NCBI GenBank assembly: GCA_038030265.1 | Contig: CM075941.1 | Location: 44,888,164-44,952,163 of the forward strand | DNA length: 64,000 nucleotides | Direction: 5' to 3' | DNA from: Corythucha ciliata | Taxonomy: Eukaryota; Arthropoda; Insecta; Hemiptera; Tingidae | Shown here: positions 11,511-22,589 of the stretch, one piece after another | Layout: every line of letters begins with the position of its first letter | How positions within the stretch are numbered: position 1 is the first letter of the stretch | Position numbers and translations under genes: made by a program | The notes under the pieces: model-generated | Told to the model about the DNA's origin: nothing | The model's database searches: none | The model's input: the letters and a program-made list of their open reading frames with translations, nothing else

Positions 11511-12338
11511 GACCTGAAAATGGGACGTACCGCCCTGTCGTTAACGTTTTGGCCAATTTTTCGCGACATTTGGGGATAGCCTACGAGGTCCGTGTGCGCT
11601 GTCCGCATAGATAGAGTTAATGCCGTGGTCAGGGCCGTCTTTACTGAAGTTAGGGCCCATGGCCCGGGATAACATCGGGGCGGGCCCCTCCATGCTACGT
11701 GGAGGAGGGGGGGGGGCACTTCGTGGCCACACTTTTTTTTTCCTTTAGCCGCTAACCAGGGGCGTACAGCCAGAGTGGGGCAGGGGTGGGCAGTTTCCCT
11801 CCACTAGCCACGAAAACGAAGTGAAGTTCCCTATAATTCAATAATCATTTTTCAAAATATTTTTCTCGCAAAAACAAATATTTCGTGAGTCTGGCTCATT
11901 AACGGTGAATTCCACCATCGGGAGTTTGATTGGAGTTACCAAACTCTAACATTGTTTACATAAATTTTGACGCTTTTTTGTGTGGTTATACTTAGTTAAC
12001 GTAACTCAAACTTTAACTCTCGGTGGTGAAATAATCCACCATAAGAAACCAATTTATCGAATTTCACTCACTAAAAAAGAGAATTTTTCCAGCTGATAAA
12101 ACAAATCAAATAAAACAAAAATTAAAAGTAAAGCATTTAGAAGTGTATCGTGAAAACTTGCTCCTCAAATTATTGTCGAAAAAAGGGGGAAAAAAGGCAG
12201 TGTAGGAAAGTGAATTTTGGCAGATACCTTCGGGATATTGCGGACCTTAATGAGAGATAATCATTTCGGATAGCCGACATGTAGGATCGCGGAGTTTTTT
12301 GTTCAGCAGTTTCAACCTGAAAAATTTGAAAAAAAAAA
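11511..12338. other. gene-free; fragment of a hAT-like end
   Basis: Contains CAGGGGCGTACAGCCAGAG at 11757, close to the CAGGGGCGTAGCCAG termini at 22373 and 23846, and a G/C homopolymer near 11707. Reading frames here have no recognisable product. The stretch ends at the retrotransposon ORF that starts at 12339. Confidence 0.4.
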
Positions 12339-12730
12339 ATGTCTGCCTGGTTTCGTTGGACACACATGTTTGGCTCCCAAGATACATCACGCGCATCAAG
12401 CACAGATATTTTTGCAGCCACGCCTCGACCTAGGTCAACCTGCAATGGTTGCGGAAGGTCCTTCATTAGCCTAAATGGGCATCTTTCCAGGGCTCCTGCT
12501 TGTGCGAATATGATGAATCATGCAAATGGACCACGAGACGCAAACATACCAGCCGCCGACCAACAAGGAGCCGATACATTAGGAGCCAACCCACGAGGTG
12601 CCGTTACATCAGAGACCAATCCAACATCATTAATAACGCTCGAAGAACTGTATGGGGCTCCTTACATAAATCGATCAGGAAATGGAACTGATGGAGTCTG
12701 GTACAAAAGATGGAGGAATATAACAAAGTT
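12339..12730 (+). pseudogene. retrotransposon ORF, N-terminal zinc-finger part
   Basis: About 130 codons from the ATG at 12339. A zinc finger CxxC-x9-H-x6-C (CNGCGRSF...GHLSRAPAC) lies near residues 32-52. It is followed by a low-complexity Ala/Asn/Thr linker and the motif YKRWRNITKL. The frame is cut by an insertion at 12731. The interrupted codons resume after 12904, where the same KL-TGKQYDLPNG context continues. Confidence 0.7.
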
Positions 12731-12892
12731 GAAATTAGACTGATATTAGATAGAGTCTAATATCAAGTTTCGTTTGAGACACATATAATGCAGCTAGTTT
12801 CTTGAGAATGGGGAGCTTCCCCGAAACTAGTCGAAAAAATAAATAATGTTAAAAATGGTTGTGACTACTCGAATATTTCTTTAATTTATAAT
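12731..12892. mobile_element. 162-bp structured insertion with 12-bp target duplication
   Basis: TATAACAAAGTT occurs at 12719-12730 and again at 12893-12904, and removing one copy plus the insert restores the retrotransposon frame. The insert has no poly(A) and no matching termini. It contains two strong hairpins: GATATTAGA/TCTAATATC (12742-12764) and CTAGTTTC/GAAACTAG with an inner GGGGA/TCCCC stem and an 8-nt bulge (12794-12830). It is not a GT-AG intron, because no GT/AG pair fits the duplicated borders. Class unknown. Confidence 0.75.
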
Positions 12893-12904
12893 TATAACAA
12901 AGTT

Positions 12905-14276
12905 AACAGGAAAACAATACGACTTACCGAATGGTACAGTGACATGCCGAGTTATTGACTATCTAACAAGTGAGCTAGATGCACAAGTGGACGGCACATA
13001 CCCCTCCGAGCGGATGTTTGTCTACATATCGGTCATCCTCCAACGGGATAGGATGGTGAAACATGCTAAGGATATTCGCACACTATTAGATCGAAGGCTC
13101 AGGCTGTGGGAGCAGGGGCACTATGACGCCTTAATACAAGAAGCTCTATTGCAAGATAAGAAATTAGTCGGCCACAAGCAACCAAAGAAGGAAAGACTGA
13201 TGAGTGGTGAACACGAAATTAAAATATTCCACCGCCTAATGCTCCGAGGGAAGGTAAGAGAAGCAGTTCGCTGGCTAAAGGAAGGTGGAACATCGACCAT
13301 CCTTGCCCCTGAATCACTAATTGATGACCAGGGGAGAACGGTTCTAGATGAACTCAGAGAAAAACATCCGGACCCAGTCATGCCTGACCCATCACTACTA
13401 GAGGCTTCAGATGGTGTAGATATCCCTCCGTTGCTGGGAATACAAATCACGGAGGAACACGTGGAATTGGTAGCTAGGAAACTCCATGGAGGAGGAGGCT
13501 CAGGTGGATCAACAGCAGAACAATGGGCTGATTTTTTGCTACGTTTTGGTCGACACAGTCAAAAGCTAAGGGCTTCGATAGCAGCCATGGCCAATCGATT
13601 GGCAAATCAAAGTGTACCTTGGGAGTCGATTCAAGCTCTTGTTGCCGGCCGATTAGTAGCATTAGACAAAAACCCAGGGGTAAGGCCCATAGGAGTCGGA
13701 GAATGCTTGCGGAGAATTCTCGGGAAAGTCATGGCTCTAGCAACTGGTGAGGATGTCACAGCAGCATGCAAGGAAAGACAACTCTGTGGAGGTCTAGCAG
13801 CTGGTATAGAAGGGGCGGTGCACACTATGGACTCTTTGTTCTTGGAAAACTCCTCTCCTGATTCCAATTGGGGCCTCCTTCTAGTGGATGCAAAGAACGT
13901 TTTCAACGTGATGAATAGAGCTGCGGCTTTGTGGCATGCAAGAGTTCTCTGGCCAAGATGCGCCCAGTTCCTATACAACACATATCGTGGACATGCTGAA
14001 CTGGTATTCCGGGGAAGTGAAGAAAAGCTACACAGTAAGGAAGGGGTGACTTAAGGGGACCCTCTTGCCATGCTGCTCTATGGCTTATCCACTTTACCAT
14101 TGATCAACCAATTAGAAGACTCCAGAGTGATCCAATGTTGGTACGCGGACGAGAGTTCAGCCCAAGGCCAAATTGCTGATCTGAAGACTTGGTGGGATAA
14201 GCTTCAACAGCTGGGACCAGATTATGGGTACTTCACTCAAGGTCAGAAGTCATACCTTGTTGTACATACATCCTGA
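12905..14276 (+). pseudogene. retrotransposon ORF, reverse transcriptase part
   Basis: The frame opens right after the insertion and runs through DYLTSELDAQVDGTYPSERM, the linker and the RT core. Motifs include LDKNPGVRPIGVGE, LLVDAKNVFNVMNR (motif A, catalytic Asp), EGVT-stop-GDPLAM (motif B) and CWYADES (motif C). The in-frame TAA at 14052-14054 sits exactly where Gln is expected in QGDP, a C-to-T change of CAA. In motif C the second catalytic Asp is Glu. The frame ends at 14274-14276 after a duplication of ACAT (14264-14267 and 14268-14271). Confidence 0.75.
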
Positions 14277-15600
14277 TTGTGTGGAGAATGCGAGATCTGT
14301 TTTTTTAGGCTCTGATATAAAGGTTGTGACTGGTCAGCGATTTCTTGGGGGTTATGTTGGAGAAGAAGGGATGAAACAGAGCTTTCTAGATTCCAAAGTT
14401 GAAAGCTGGATCAAGTTGGTGGAAAAGTTGTCCCAAGCAAGTAAATCACAACCACAGGCTGCTTACGCCGCATTTGTGAAGTCCATGCAATTCCGATGGC
14501 AGTCCGTTCAACGGGTGGTCCAAGGCAACGATAACTCCTATATGAACCTGAAAAGAGCCACTAGGTCTTCTTTCATACCAGCAGTGTTCAAGGGGGAAGC
14601 GACACCAGAAGAATGTGATTTGTTTTCGCTACCTGTCAAGAAGGGAGGATTAGCCTTGACAGATCCGGTATCTACAGCCCAGCCATTCTTTCAGACATCA
14701 CGAACGGGAACTTCAGTGTTGGCAGATGCAATCCGGTTGGGTGACTCCAATTTCGTCATCGGGCACCATCTTGCAACATTGGGTGCAGAGAAGAAAGCCG
14801 CAGTTCAGAGAAGAGAAGGAGAGGAGGAGACGCTTCTTCAAGCAATACTCATTGACTTTCCTGAAAACCGCAGGAGGGCAGTGGAACGCTCTATCCAGAA
14901 GCTCTCTGGAAGCAAGTCGACGGGGTGGCTCTCGGTTTTACCGATAAAAAGGCAACATTTTGACTTGTCGCCAACGCAATTCAGAGATGCCCTCGCGTTA
15001 CGATACATGCGCCCTCCGACAGGTACCCCTTCCAATTGTGATGGTTGTGGAGGTACATTCTCCATCGAACACGCAATGAGCTGTAAGACTGGTGGGCTCA
15101 TGACCCGACGGCACAATGAAGTGCGAGATGTGTTGGGCCAACTCATGGAGACTGCCTGGGGGAACTGCTTAAAAGAACCTATTATTTTGGAACCTTCCGA
15201 CACACATCCTGGCCTTCGAGGGGACCTGGCGTGTCGAGGTGTGTGGGAAATACAGAGGGAGGCATTGTTTGATATCCGTGTCACAGACACTGATGCGCCC
15301 TCTTACATCTCACGCAACGTGTCCGCTGTATTCAAAACAGCCGAGGAGGAGAAGAAGCGGAAGTATGTGGCAGCTTGCGAAGAAAGGCACGCGTCATTCA
15401 CTCCCCTTGTTACGTCAGTTGACGGCCACTTTGCCCCTCAAATGGCGGCGTTTGTCAAAGTTCTGGCTGAGGGACTTGCGGACAAATGGGCAAAGCCTCA
15501 GCACGTAGTGAGAGCTTGGGTTCGCACTAGGCTGACCTTTGCAATCCTTCGTGCCTCAACTTTTGTTATCCTTTTTATTGTTAATAAAAATTATAACTAA
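14272..15600 (+). pseudogene. retrotransposon ORF, thumb and restriction-like endonuclease part
   Basis: Continues the protein in the next frame from HPDCVENARSVFLG to a stop at 15598-15600. The zinc knuckle CDGCGGTFSIEHAMSC with following RRHNEV lies near 15040-15125. The nuclease-like block follows: RGDLACRGVW, then EALFDIRVTDTD with acidic residues, then EEEKKRKYVAACEERHASF. The C-terminus ends in WVRTRLTFAILRAS. This segment is free of stops for about 440 codons, so the element is not very old. Confidence 0.75.
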
Positions 15601-15609
15601 TCACAACAA

Positions 15610-16330
15610 GCATGTTGTGATACAAAGATACAAATTTCACGGATTTTATTCACTAAAACCCTATCTTTGCAGGTGTGACGCACTATAAATTATTTTCGTT
15701 GATTTCACGCGCTAAAAACCTTTTCGCTGATTTCTGATTTTTCTAACTACGTATTAACCAATTTTCAGAGCTCTGGCTCACAGAAACCCTACTTTCGCGG
15801 TTGAAACAAATTTCTTGAGATTTTTCTCTTTAAAAACAAGAACAACTCAAATTTAATTTTTAAATTTCCAAATTTAATAATCGATCCCACCGCTGCCACC
15901 ATGTAAATATATTTGAGAAAGCTAGTTTCGAGAACTTTTATATTTTAGTTATTAGTAATCCCAAAATCACGTTGAGCACGATTATCACACTAATCAAAGC
16001 ATTTTCACGGCTATGTGAAATTATATTTTGTTTATTAAGATTGCTGATTGTGATCATTCAAACGCAAATTTCGTGGGTTTTGGGCTTGCTGAAAACCAAC
16101 TTTCGTGGGTTTTTCCTTTTTAGTCTTGCTGAAAATCCAATTTCGTAGGTTTTAGGCTTGCCGTAAACCCAAATTTAGCCGTAAAACCCAATATCGTATG
16201 GGTTGGCTCGTTGAAATGATCAATTTCACAGACAGAAAAAACTATTTTCTCAAATTCAAACGCCCGTAAAAAGCCAAAGCTCCGTGAAAATCTCAATTTC
16301 GTGTGACCTCCTTCAGTACCAGACATCATG
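15610..16330 (+). repeat. minisatellite, family B with family C pieces
   Basis: Short degenerate array (tttcgtgggtttt, gctgaaaaccaa, ttcactaaaaccc) downstream of the retrotransposon. The frames here carry no recognisable protein. Confidence 0.6.
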
Positions 16331-16479
16331 CGATCTTCTCAGAAAATGCGATCTTTGCCTGTGAGCTGGTAGGACGCTTGTGTCGAAGGATGACTTGACA
16401 GTTTACAAGCCTGCAAGTTCCTGGAAAGGAGCCGCCCATCAAGGGCGGACTACGCCCCTGTCATGAACCAACTATTTTT

Positions 16480-17500
16480 CCGCTTTTTAGCCAATAAATA
16501 GCGTTTTTTCTAAATTTTATTCGCTGTAGCAGCTTTCTCAATTTTATCAGTCAATGTAGTTTTCAGTCAATGAGTTAGTCAATGAACGTTTTTTCTCAAT
16601 GAGCGCTTTTCACACATTTCAGTCGACAATATGTTTTTTTTTTTTTAAACCACGAATTAGCAATTTATTTTGCTTTAGACATGAATTAGCACTTTATTTT
16701 AGCCACTAAGTGGCCGTTGGAAACCGTGAATTTTCTCTATTTTGGCTATGAAGGAGCGGTTGGTCTAAATGCCTGCCGCGAATTAGCACTTAGTCTCGTT
16801 TATAGCCGTGAAGTTGACCCCGGAAACAGCGAATGTCCGATTTTTCAATTTTAGCTATGATTTAGCGCTATTGATGGTGAGTATCTTTGTCCCCAGGCCC
16901 GTCGCGGGCTTCCGCCTAATAGAGACGGCACTGGCCGTGGTTGAAATTAACAATAGCTTTAGGGCCCACTTTCTGTCCCAGGTCCTTATAGACGACTGAA
17001 ATTGAGAAGGCGCGATAATTTACTGTATACCACCAAGCTAAATTAGCTAAACTTTACCCGTGAATTAGAGTTTTCTCAATTTTAGCCACGATCCATAATT
17101 TTTTTTCGATATTACCCGCGAATTTGCTATTTTTTGTCATTGTCAGTAAATTTGCTGCGAATTAGCCACTTTTTTCACACTTAGCCATTAATAATTAGCG
17201 CTTTATTTCCTCAATTTTGCCCAAGAAGATTTCTTCACCAGCGAGTTGGCGTTTACTTAATAATCGTATGCAGCCGTGAGTTAGCATTTTTGCTCAATTT
17301 TGGCAATGCACCGGCCCTTTCCATCAATTTTACCCGCTAATTAGCGCCTTTTTCAGCGCGATGTTTTTCACGTCTTTTTTCATGAATTAGTGCCTTTGTC
17401 CTAATTAAGTCGCGAATATTAGCGAATTTCTAGAATTTAGATTAGCAGATCAGCGCGCCTTTTCAATTTTAGCCGCCTGATAAGGTTTTTTTTTTTTTTT
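16480..17500 (+). repeat. minisatellite array, family A, + orientation
   Basis: Monomers such as ccgcgaattagcacttagtctc, gaattagagttttctcaattttagcc and gaattagtgcctttgtccta. A T15 run lies near 17486. This is the + half of a head-to-head pair with 17840-19310. Confidence 0.75.
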
Positions 17501-17633
17501 CCTCCTCTGAACGGTGGCGTGGCGTGGTCTGCCCTCCTTAGCCCCACTTGTAGCCTAAAGGGTTGCTTGTCCAAAAAACATCAAATTATCAATTTATCAC
17601 GTCACGTACCTCAAAAGAGAATTCTGTAAAATC

Positions 17634-17810
17634 TGAGGGCTCGTAAACCGCGACCGGCTCGAATCAAAGCACTTTGACGGGGGAAAAATTGCGTATTTCG
17701 AGGTTGCTCGACGCACGGAATCTTAAAATCGAGACAGATTTTCCATTGGATGCTGAGCCGTTTTGTTGAAAGGGTTGCACTCTTGCGATGCCGCCGTTTT
17801 TGGTCCTGCG
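17634..17810 (+). repeat. dispersed repeat, copy 1
   Basis: Shares an ordered set of words with 39637-39840: ctcgtaa-cc-cg-ccggctc, gcgtatttcgaggttgctcg (tttgaggtttctcg in copy 2), acgg-a-tc-aaaa-ttga-acggat and gatgcc-ccgttttt. It sits exactly between the + and - family A arrays. Confidence 0.6.
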
Positions 17811-17839
17811 CTCTTGGCCCTCTCCTCGTGACACAATGG

Positions 17840-19310
17840 CCAAAATTGAGAGAAGGCTCTATAAAAATCGCGGCGGATAAAAACGCTAATTTGCGGAATT
17901 AGCTAACTTTTCTCCATCAAAAGTTGAGTGCCAATATTCGCGGCTGAAATAGCGAAAAAGCGCCGATTCCAAGCAATAAAAATCAATAAGTTGTGACCAA
18001 AAATTGAGAAAAACGCTAATTTGCTGTTGCGGCTATAATTATAAGAAAAAGAGCTAATTCGCAGCTATGAAATTGAGTGAAAGCTGCAATCAATCACTCG
18101 GCAGGCTCAAGTATAATATTGACAAAACGCCCATTTCTGGTTTCTCGTGGCAACATCGGAACTGAAATCATTGAGAAAAAGCGCTAATTCACATGGACAA
18201 ATAATGTTAATTAGCGCTAATTCGCAGCTAAAATTTAGAAAACCTCGAATTGCCGCCTAAAATGGGAATGAAACGCGCATACGAAGCTAAAATAGAGAAA
18301 GCGCGTTTTAGCAGCTAAAATGAAGAAAGACAAGTTGAAAAATCCGCCGATTCGTGACTATAATGGCGTTTTCCATTTGCATAAAATTCAGCTCTGGAGG
18401 CGAGCATCTCCACCCGTCCACTCCGTTACCATATGATGTAATTAAGAAAAGGCGGGTGGAAGTGCTCGGCACCAGAGTTGAATTTCATGCAAATGAAAAA
18501 CGCTATAAAATTTAGAGCTATAATTAAAAGAGTAATTCGCGGCTAAAAGTGAGAAATAACGCTAATTCACATAAAAAATGGTATAAACGCGCTATAATGT
18601 GCTGCTAACACGAAGAAAAACGCTAAATCACTTGTTCATTTTATTAAACCCGCTTATTGGCAGCTAAATTGAGATAAATCGCTAATCCGCCCCTCAACCC
18701 ATCAGGTTATGAGCTCAATTGCTGATAACATTGAGAAAATGCGCTTATTCGCGGATGATGTTGGCATAAAGCGCTCATTAGTGGCTATGAAATGGAGGAA
18801 AACGCTAATTGGCGGGTTTTCTGGGAATTCGCGGCTGAAATAAAGAAATAATTCTCGACTGAAATTGAGAAAAAGCGCTAATCCGCATGACTAAGAACTA
18901 AGATTCGCGGATACATTCGATAAAACCCGCTCATGTGTGGTTAAGAGTGAGAAAAACCGCACGCTGATTCCTATAGCTGAAATTGAGACAAAATGCTCAT
19001 CCGCAGCGGCTAGAGTTTGGAGTTGACAAAAAACGCTCATTCGCAGCTATAGTATATTGGAGAAAAACGCTAATTTGCGGACGAATTTGAGAAAATCCGC
19101 TAACTCACTGCTCAAAATTAAGAAAAGCTGTAATACGCGAGTAAAATTAAGAAATTATTCGCGGCTAAAATTAAGAAATAGGTCGAAGCTAACGTTGAGA
19201 GATAAAGTGCTAATATGTAAACAAACTTTTCACGGTTAATTGGGCAAAAAGGCGCTAATGCACTGCTAATATAGAGAAAAAACGCGTTCTCAATTAAAAG
19301 TTTATATACC
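17840..19310 (-). repeat. minisatellite array, family A, - orientation
   Basis: Units of the type aaaaacgctaattcgcggct and aaaattgag, more than 40 degenerate copies. A foldback lies inside at 18366-18503. Confidence 0.8.
18366..18503. mobile_element. foldback element inside the family A array
   Basis: The left arm (CGTTTTCCATTTGCATAAAA, TTCAGCTCTGG, gagcatctccacccg) matches the reverse complement of the right arm ending ATTTCATGCAAATGAAAAACG. The arms are about 48 bp with several mismatches and there is a spacer of about 35 bp. The outermost bases (gcgtttt / aaaaacgc) are also array words, so the element either inserted into such a word or arose from it. Confidence 0.7.
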
Positions 19311-19329
19311 TGTCGGCGCCTAAAGTCGC

Positions 19330-21330
19330 GCAACCTCTGACATCGCTGTTTTTAAACGCAAATTATCCCCCCCCCCCAATACATTTTGCCTTGTTTGGAA
19401 GATCGATGAACATCGGAAAAACTAGAGAAAAGGAGGTTTTCTCTGGAGGAAATGTATAAATCCGTCCTTAGGCAATAACATAAAATAACTCTCTCACGAG
19501 GTGCGGAAAGAAATCCAGTCCTCGTAATTTTCAGGTTAAAAAGAAGGTATAGAGGCTGAGTCCTCAGAGATGACAATACCCCCCCCCCCACTCTTTCACT
19601 ACCTTTTTCCCCCTCTTAGGCTGTTTCTTTGTGAGATGTTTTCCCCTCCACCTCTGTTCAGTACCCTATTAAACCACCCTGTTTCTAAGAGCTCTCCCTC
19701 CTTCACACACTTAGCCGTATCTCGTGTGACATTAGCCTGTCATCGACCGTATCTTTTGGGTTTTTTTGTGAAAAAGCGCTTTCTTCCCCCCCCCCCTCTC
19801 ATCACCATTACACACCATCTTATTCAAGATTCTTCTTTATTCCGGTATTAAAGGATGCTGAACAAGAATGCTTTCCTGCATCCATATACGATATTGTCTC
19901 GACTTTGCGGCATCTGAACCGGCCGAAGGGTGTGGCGTGCTCATTATTATGAAGATGAATGATGAAATTTTAAAGAGGTGAAGTAAAAATGAGAGGAAAA
20001 GTTCGTTCTCACTTGGAAACGAGACACAAGCCTTCAAAATGTTCGACACTAACGGTGTAATTCAACCCTCGCGTACATATAAAAAAAAAAATGACAAATT
20101 GAGTCTCAAGACCTTGGGCCAATTATGAGCCGTCTTGTCTTCATCTTGAAACTGACGTTCATTTCACGAAATATAATTCATTACACAACCGTCATGACCA
20201 GGTTGACGTGCTCGCTTAACGACGTCAATCCCCAGAATTGATTACCCATCCCATAATTTTTAGCTTTACAATACAAACGGGAGCTCATTTAGGGGGGGGG
20301 GGCGGAATATGAAGTATTGACCCCCTCCCCACACACCAAAGGCTGTTTAAAGGGCAGCAGTTACAGAATGAAATCCAATACGGATAGAAGAAAACTCATA
20401 GTTCCACAGCTTAGCATCAGTACTTGTCGAAAAGATCAAGTGGGCGGTTTATTTGTATTATTCAGGCCCTACGTAATAGATGCGGTCGTCCAACAACTGT
20501 GGTTACTGCATATAGCGTGGGAGCGGGGAGGGGGATTAAGGTCTTTACCACAGTAGTCCCACTGGTGTACTGTCTGTCTGGGAGGGACGGGGGGGCGCAG
20601 CTCTGAATGTGGATGACAAGTTTCATAAATCATTCCAATTAATATTAATGACTTAACGAATTAAAACTCGTTTCCCTCCTTTCAAGCTTAAACTTTTTCC
20701 ATAACTTTCAGCTGGTGAAATCTTTTTTGGAAGTCCAAGTTGTTTTTTTTTTTTTCGCGGGTGATTTATTAGTGAGCTGTGCTCACCATATAGACGGATA
20801 CCCCCACCCCCTCACTAGTATATCCCAAGCTGTTGGGAGAACTGGGGGGGGGGGGTCTTAGTTGTAATACGTTCCTCAACCGAAACAGTTGACGCTGAGG
20901 AATTCCTTACTTGAATCTCAAAACTCTCCGGACTAATTAATTCAACGCGAGTGTTCCGTTTTTGCGAAATGATCCGCTCGAAGTGAATTCCAAGAAACAC
21001 GGCTATTTCATCCAGCAATTCCCCTCTCCCGTTTGTACGGGAATTCAATTTAATTTAACTGAGTATGCCCCCCCCCCCGTCCGGATGGAGCTTTTCCGAA
21101 TTGTTTAGATTTCCTAACGACGAACTAACTCAGACAATTGGTAACTTGTTTGTCAGGAAATGAATTCATTTCATTTTCTCGTGTCAATTTACTTTGCTCC
21201 AAGCTTCCCCGTCCTTCTGTAGACTGGTATAGGCTTACTATTTCAAATCATTGTATGTACTTGACAAGAGGAAAATCCATTGGATTTCTCTTCCGTCAAA
21301 TCCTCATCGGTTGTGAAAACAATGGGGCTC
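19330..21330. other. gene-free stretch with many C/G homopolymers
   Basis: Runs of 9-11 C or G occur near 19368, 19580, 19786, 20294, 20845 and 21068. Open frames up to 93 codons (for example 19570-19851) are proline/leucine/serine-rich reads through these runs with no domain. Nothing is supported as a gene. Confidence 0.45.
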
Positions 21331-21339
21331 TTTGGAATA

Positions 21340-21990
21340 AATTAGTTATTATACCGAGGGAGTTGGCAAACCAGACGATTTACGTATTGAAAATAGCTAA
21401 ACTGGACTATTTGTGCCCTAAAAGCAGCCAGAGACTGCCTTCCACGCGCCTAAAAATGGCTAAACTAACGATTCGTGTGGCGACAAAAATTCCCCAAAGA
21501 TCAGTATTCCCGCAATGAAAATTCGCGTGCCACAAATGACTAAATTGACAAGTCCCATTGACTGACTATTTGAGGCCTAAAAACAGCTACAGATAATGCT
21601 GATGACGATTTTCAAAATAGATATCTGCACAAAAAAAAAAAAAAAAATTGCCAAACATGGCTATTCACGTCTTGAAACAATGTACTGACCACTGGCGTTT
21701 GCGCACGAAACATGGGCTTTCCCTACCTTACCATCTCATTGACCCCCCACATCCCCCATCACAGCGTTGGTTACACGCACCATGAAAGAACTGGGTAAAC
21801 TGACTACTCTCGTGCTATAAAATTGCTCGACTGGATAATCACACCCCAAAAATGGCACGGAACTGGAAATGATGGAATGATGGATTCGTGGTTCTGAAAT
21901 GGCTAAGCTGGGCAGACGATTCGAGTCTTAAAAATAGCCGAATTCATCATATTTTGCACCATGCAGAATGGCGTAACTAACGACTAAAAA
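21340..21990 (-). repeat. minisatellite-like array, family F
   Basis: Loose repeats around GGCTAAACTGACGATTCGTG followed by CCTAAAAATG, with a poly(A) run near 21630. The copies are strongly diverged, so the boundaries are approximate. Confidence 0.5.
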
Positions 21991-22119
21991 TGTTTTAGGG
22001 AGATTTCACGATCTGCTCGCCTTTTTCCGGAATCAACGAGAGACCGTCGAGCGCGGCCGGGAGGAGGGGTTTCAAGCTCCCTGAGAGGCCCTCCGTAATT
22101 CTTGGTCTCCAACGGCTAC

Positions 22120-22370
22120 GCCGTTGCTGAGATAAAGTGCTAATTCACGGCTAAAACGAAAGAAATTGCTAGTTCTATGGCTTAAATCGAGAAAGACTCA
22201 TTTCGTCGACTGAAATGTGTGAAAAGCGCAGAGAAAAAGTGCTCATTTACGGCTAAAATTGATAAAATGCCAGCAATTCAAGGATGAAATTTAGAAAGCC
22301 GCTAATTCCCGAATAAAATTGGGAGGAAAACGCTAATTCCATGGTAAAGGTGGAAGAATCGCAAGTTCAC
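22120..22370 (-). repeat. short family A array, - orientation
   Basis: A few monomers (gtgctaattcacggctaaaa, gcgcagagaaaaagtgctca). It ends exactly where the CAGGGGCGTAGCCAG terminus starts at 22373. Confidence 0.65.
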
Positions 22371-22372
22371 GG

Positions 22373-22560
22373 CAGGGGCGTAGCCAGACTTTGATCTATA
22401 GGGATGACCACTTGAGCAGCTTCACGTGAGAACAATTCAGACGCATCCCAGGCTTATTTTCGGGTATGATGATGAGTCCCCAGAAAGAGAACTCGTTAGT
22501 TCCAGCCTCTCCACAAGCTTGAGCCTTTGGGGGCTGACACCATTATTGTGTGTAAAAAAT
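22373..22560 (+). mobile_element. hAT-like element end, copy 1
   Basis: Begins CAGGGGCGTAGCCAG, a typical hAT terminus, and continues ttgatctatagggatgacc and ccagaaagagaactcgttag. A partner at 23846 shares both phrases. No opposite terminus or 8-bp duplication was found, so it is probably truncated. Confidence 0.5.
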
Positions 22561-22589
22561 AAAACTCTTCTTTAGTTCATCAACTCAGA

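Larger units (their letters stand above)
12339..15600 (+). mobile_element. degenerate non-LTR retrotransposon with restriction-like endonuclease
   Basis: A single ancestral ORF can be followed through three frames. It reads: N-terminal Cys/His zinc finger, a conserved spacer, reverse transcriptase with fingers/palm motifs, a thumb region, then a Cys-Cys-His-Cys knuckle and a restriction-like endonuclease. Zinc finger at the start and knuckle plus PD-(D/E)XK-type nuclease at the end is the layout of the R2/NeSL/Hero group. The RT words (KNPGVRPIGVGE, VDAKNVFN) match a sub-type found in many aquatic invertebrates, but I cannot name the clade. It is inactive: a stop in the QGDP motif, Asp-to-Glu in the active site, a 4-bp duplication frameshift and a 162-bp insertion. 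No poly(A) tail or target duplication was identified. Confidence 0.8.

Noticed and set aside
12794..12830. Hammerhead-ribozyme-like sequence (CTTGAGAA ... stem ... CGAAAC) in the 162-bp insertion
   Set aside because: The core lacks the required CUGANGA order, and the flanking strands pair with each other as a simple bulged hairpin rather than forming the three-way hammerhead layout.
12731..12904. Spliceosomal intron in the retrotransposon
   Set aside because: The duplicated borders do not allow a GT-AG pair that restores the frame; the 12-bp direct repeat indicates insertion.
14838..15290. 150-codon - strand frame
   Set aside because: It is the antisense shadow of the retrotransposon endonuclease region.
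19570..19851. 93-codon Pro/Leu-rich frame
   Set aside because: It arises from reading through C homopolymers; composition is fully explained by these runs.
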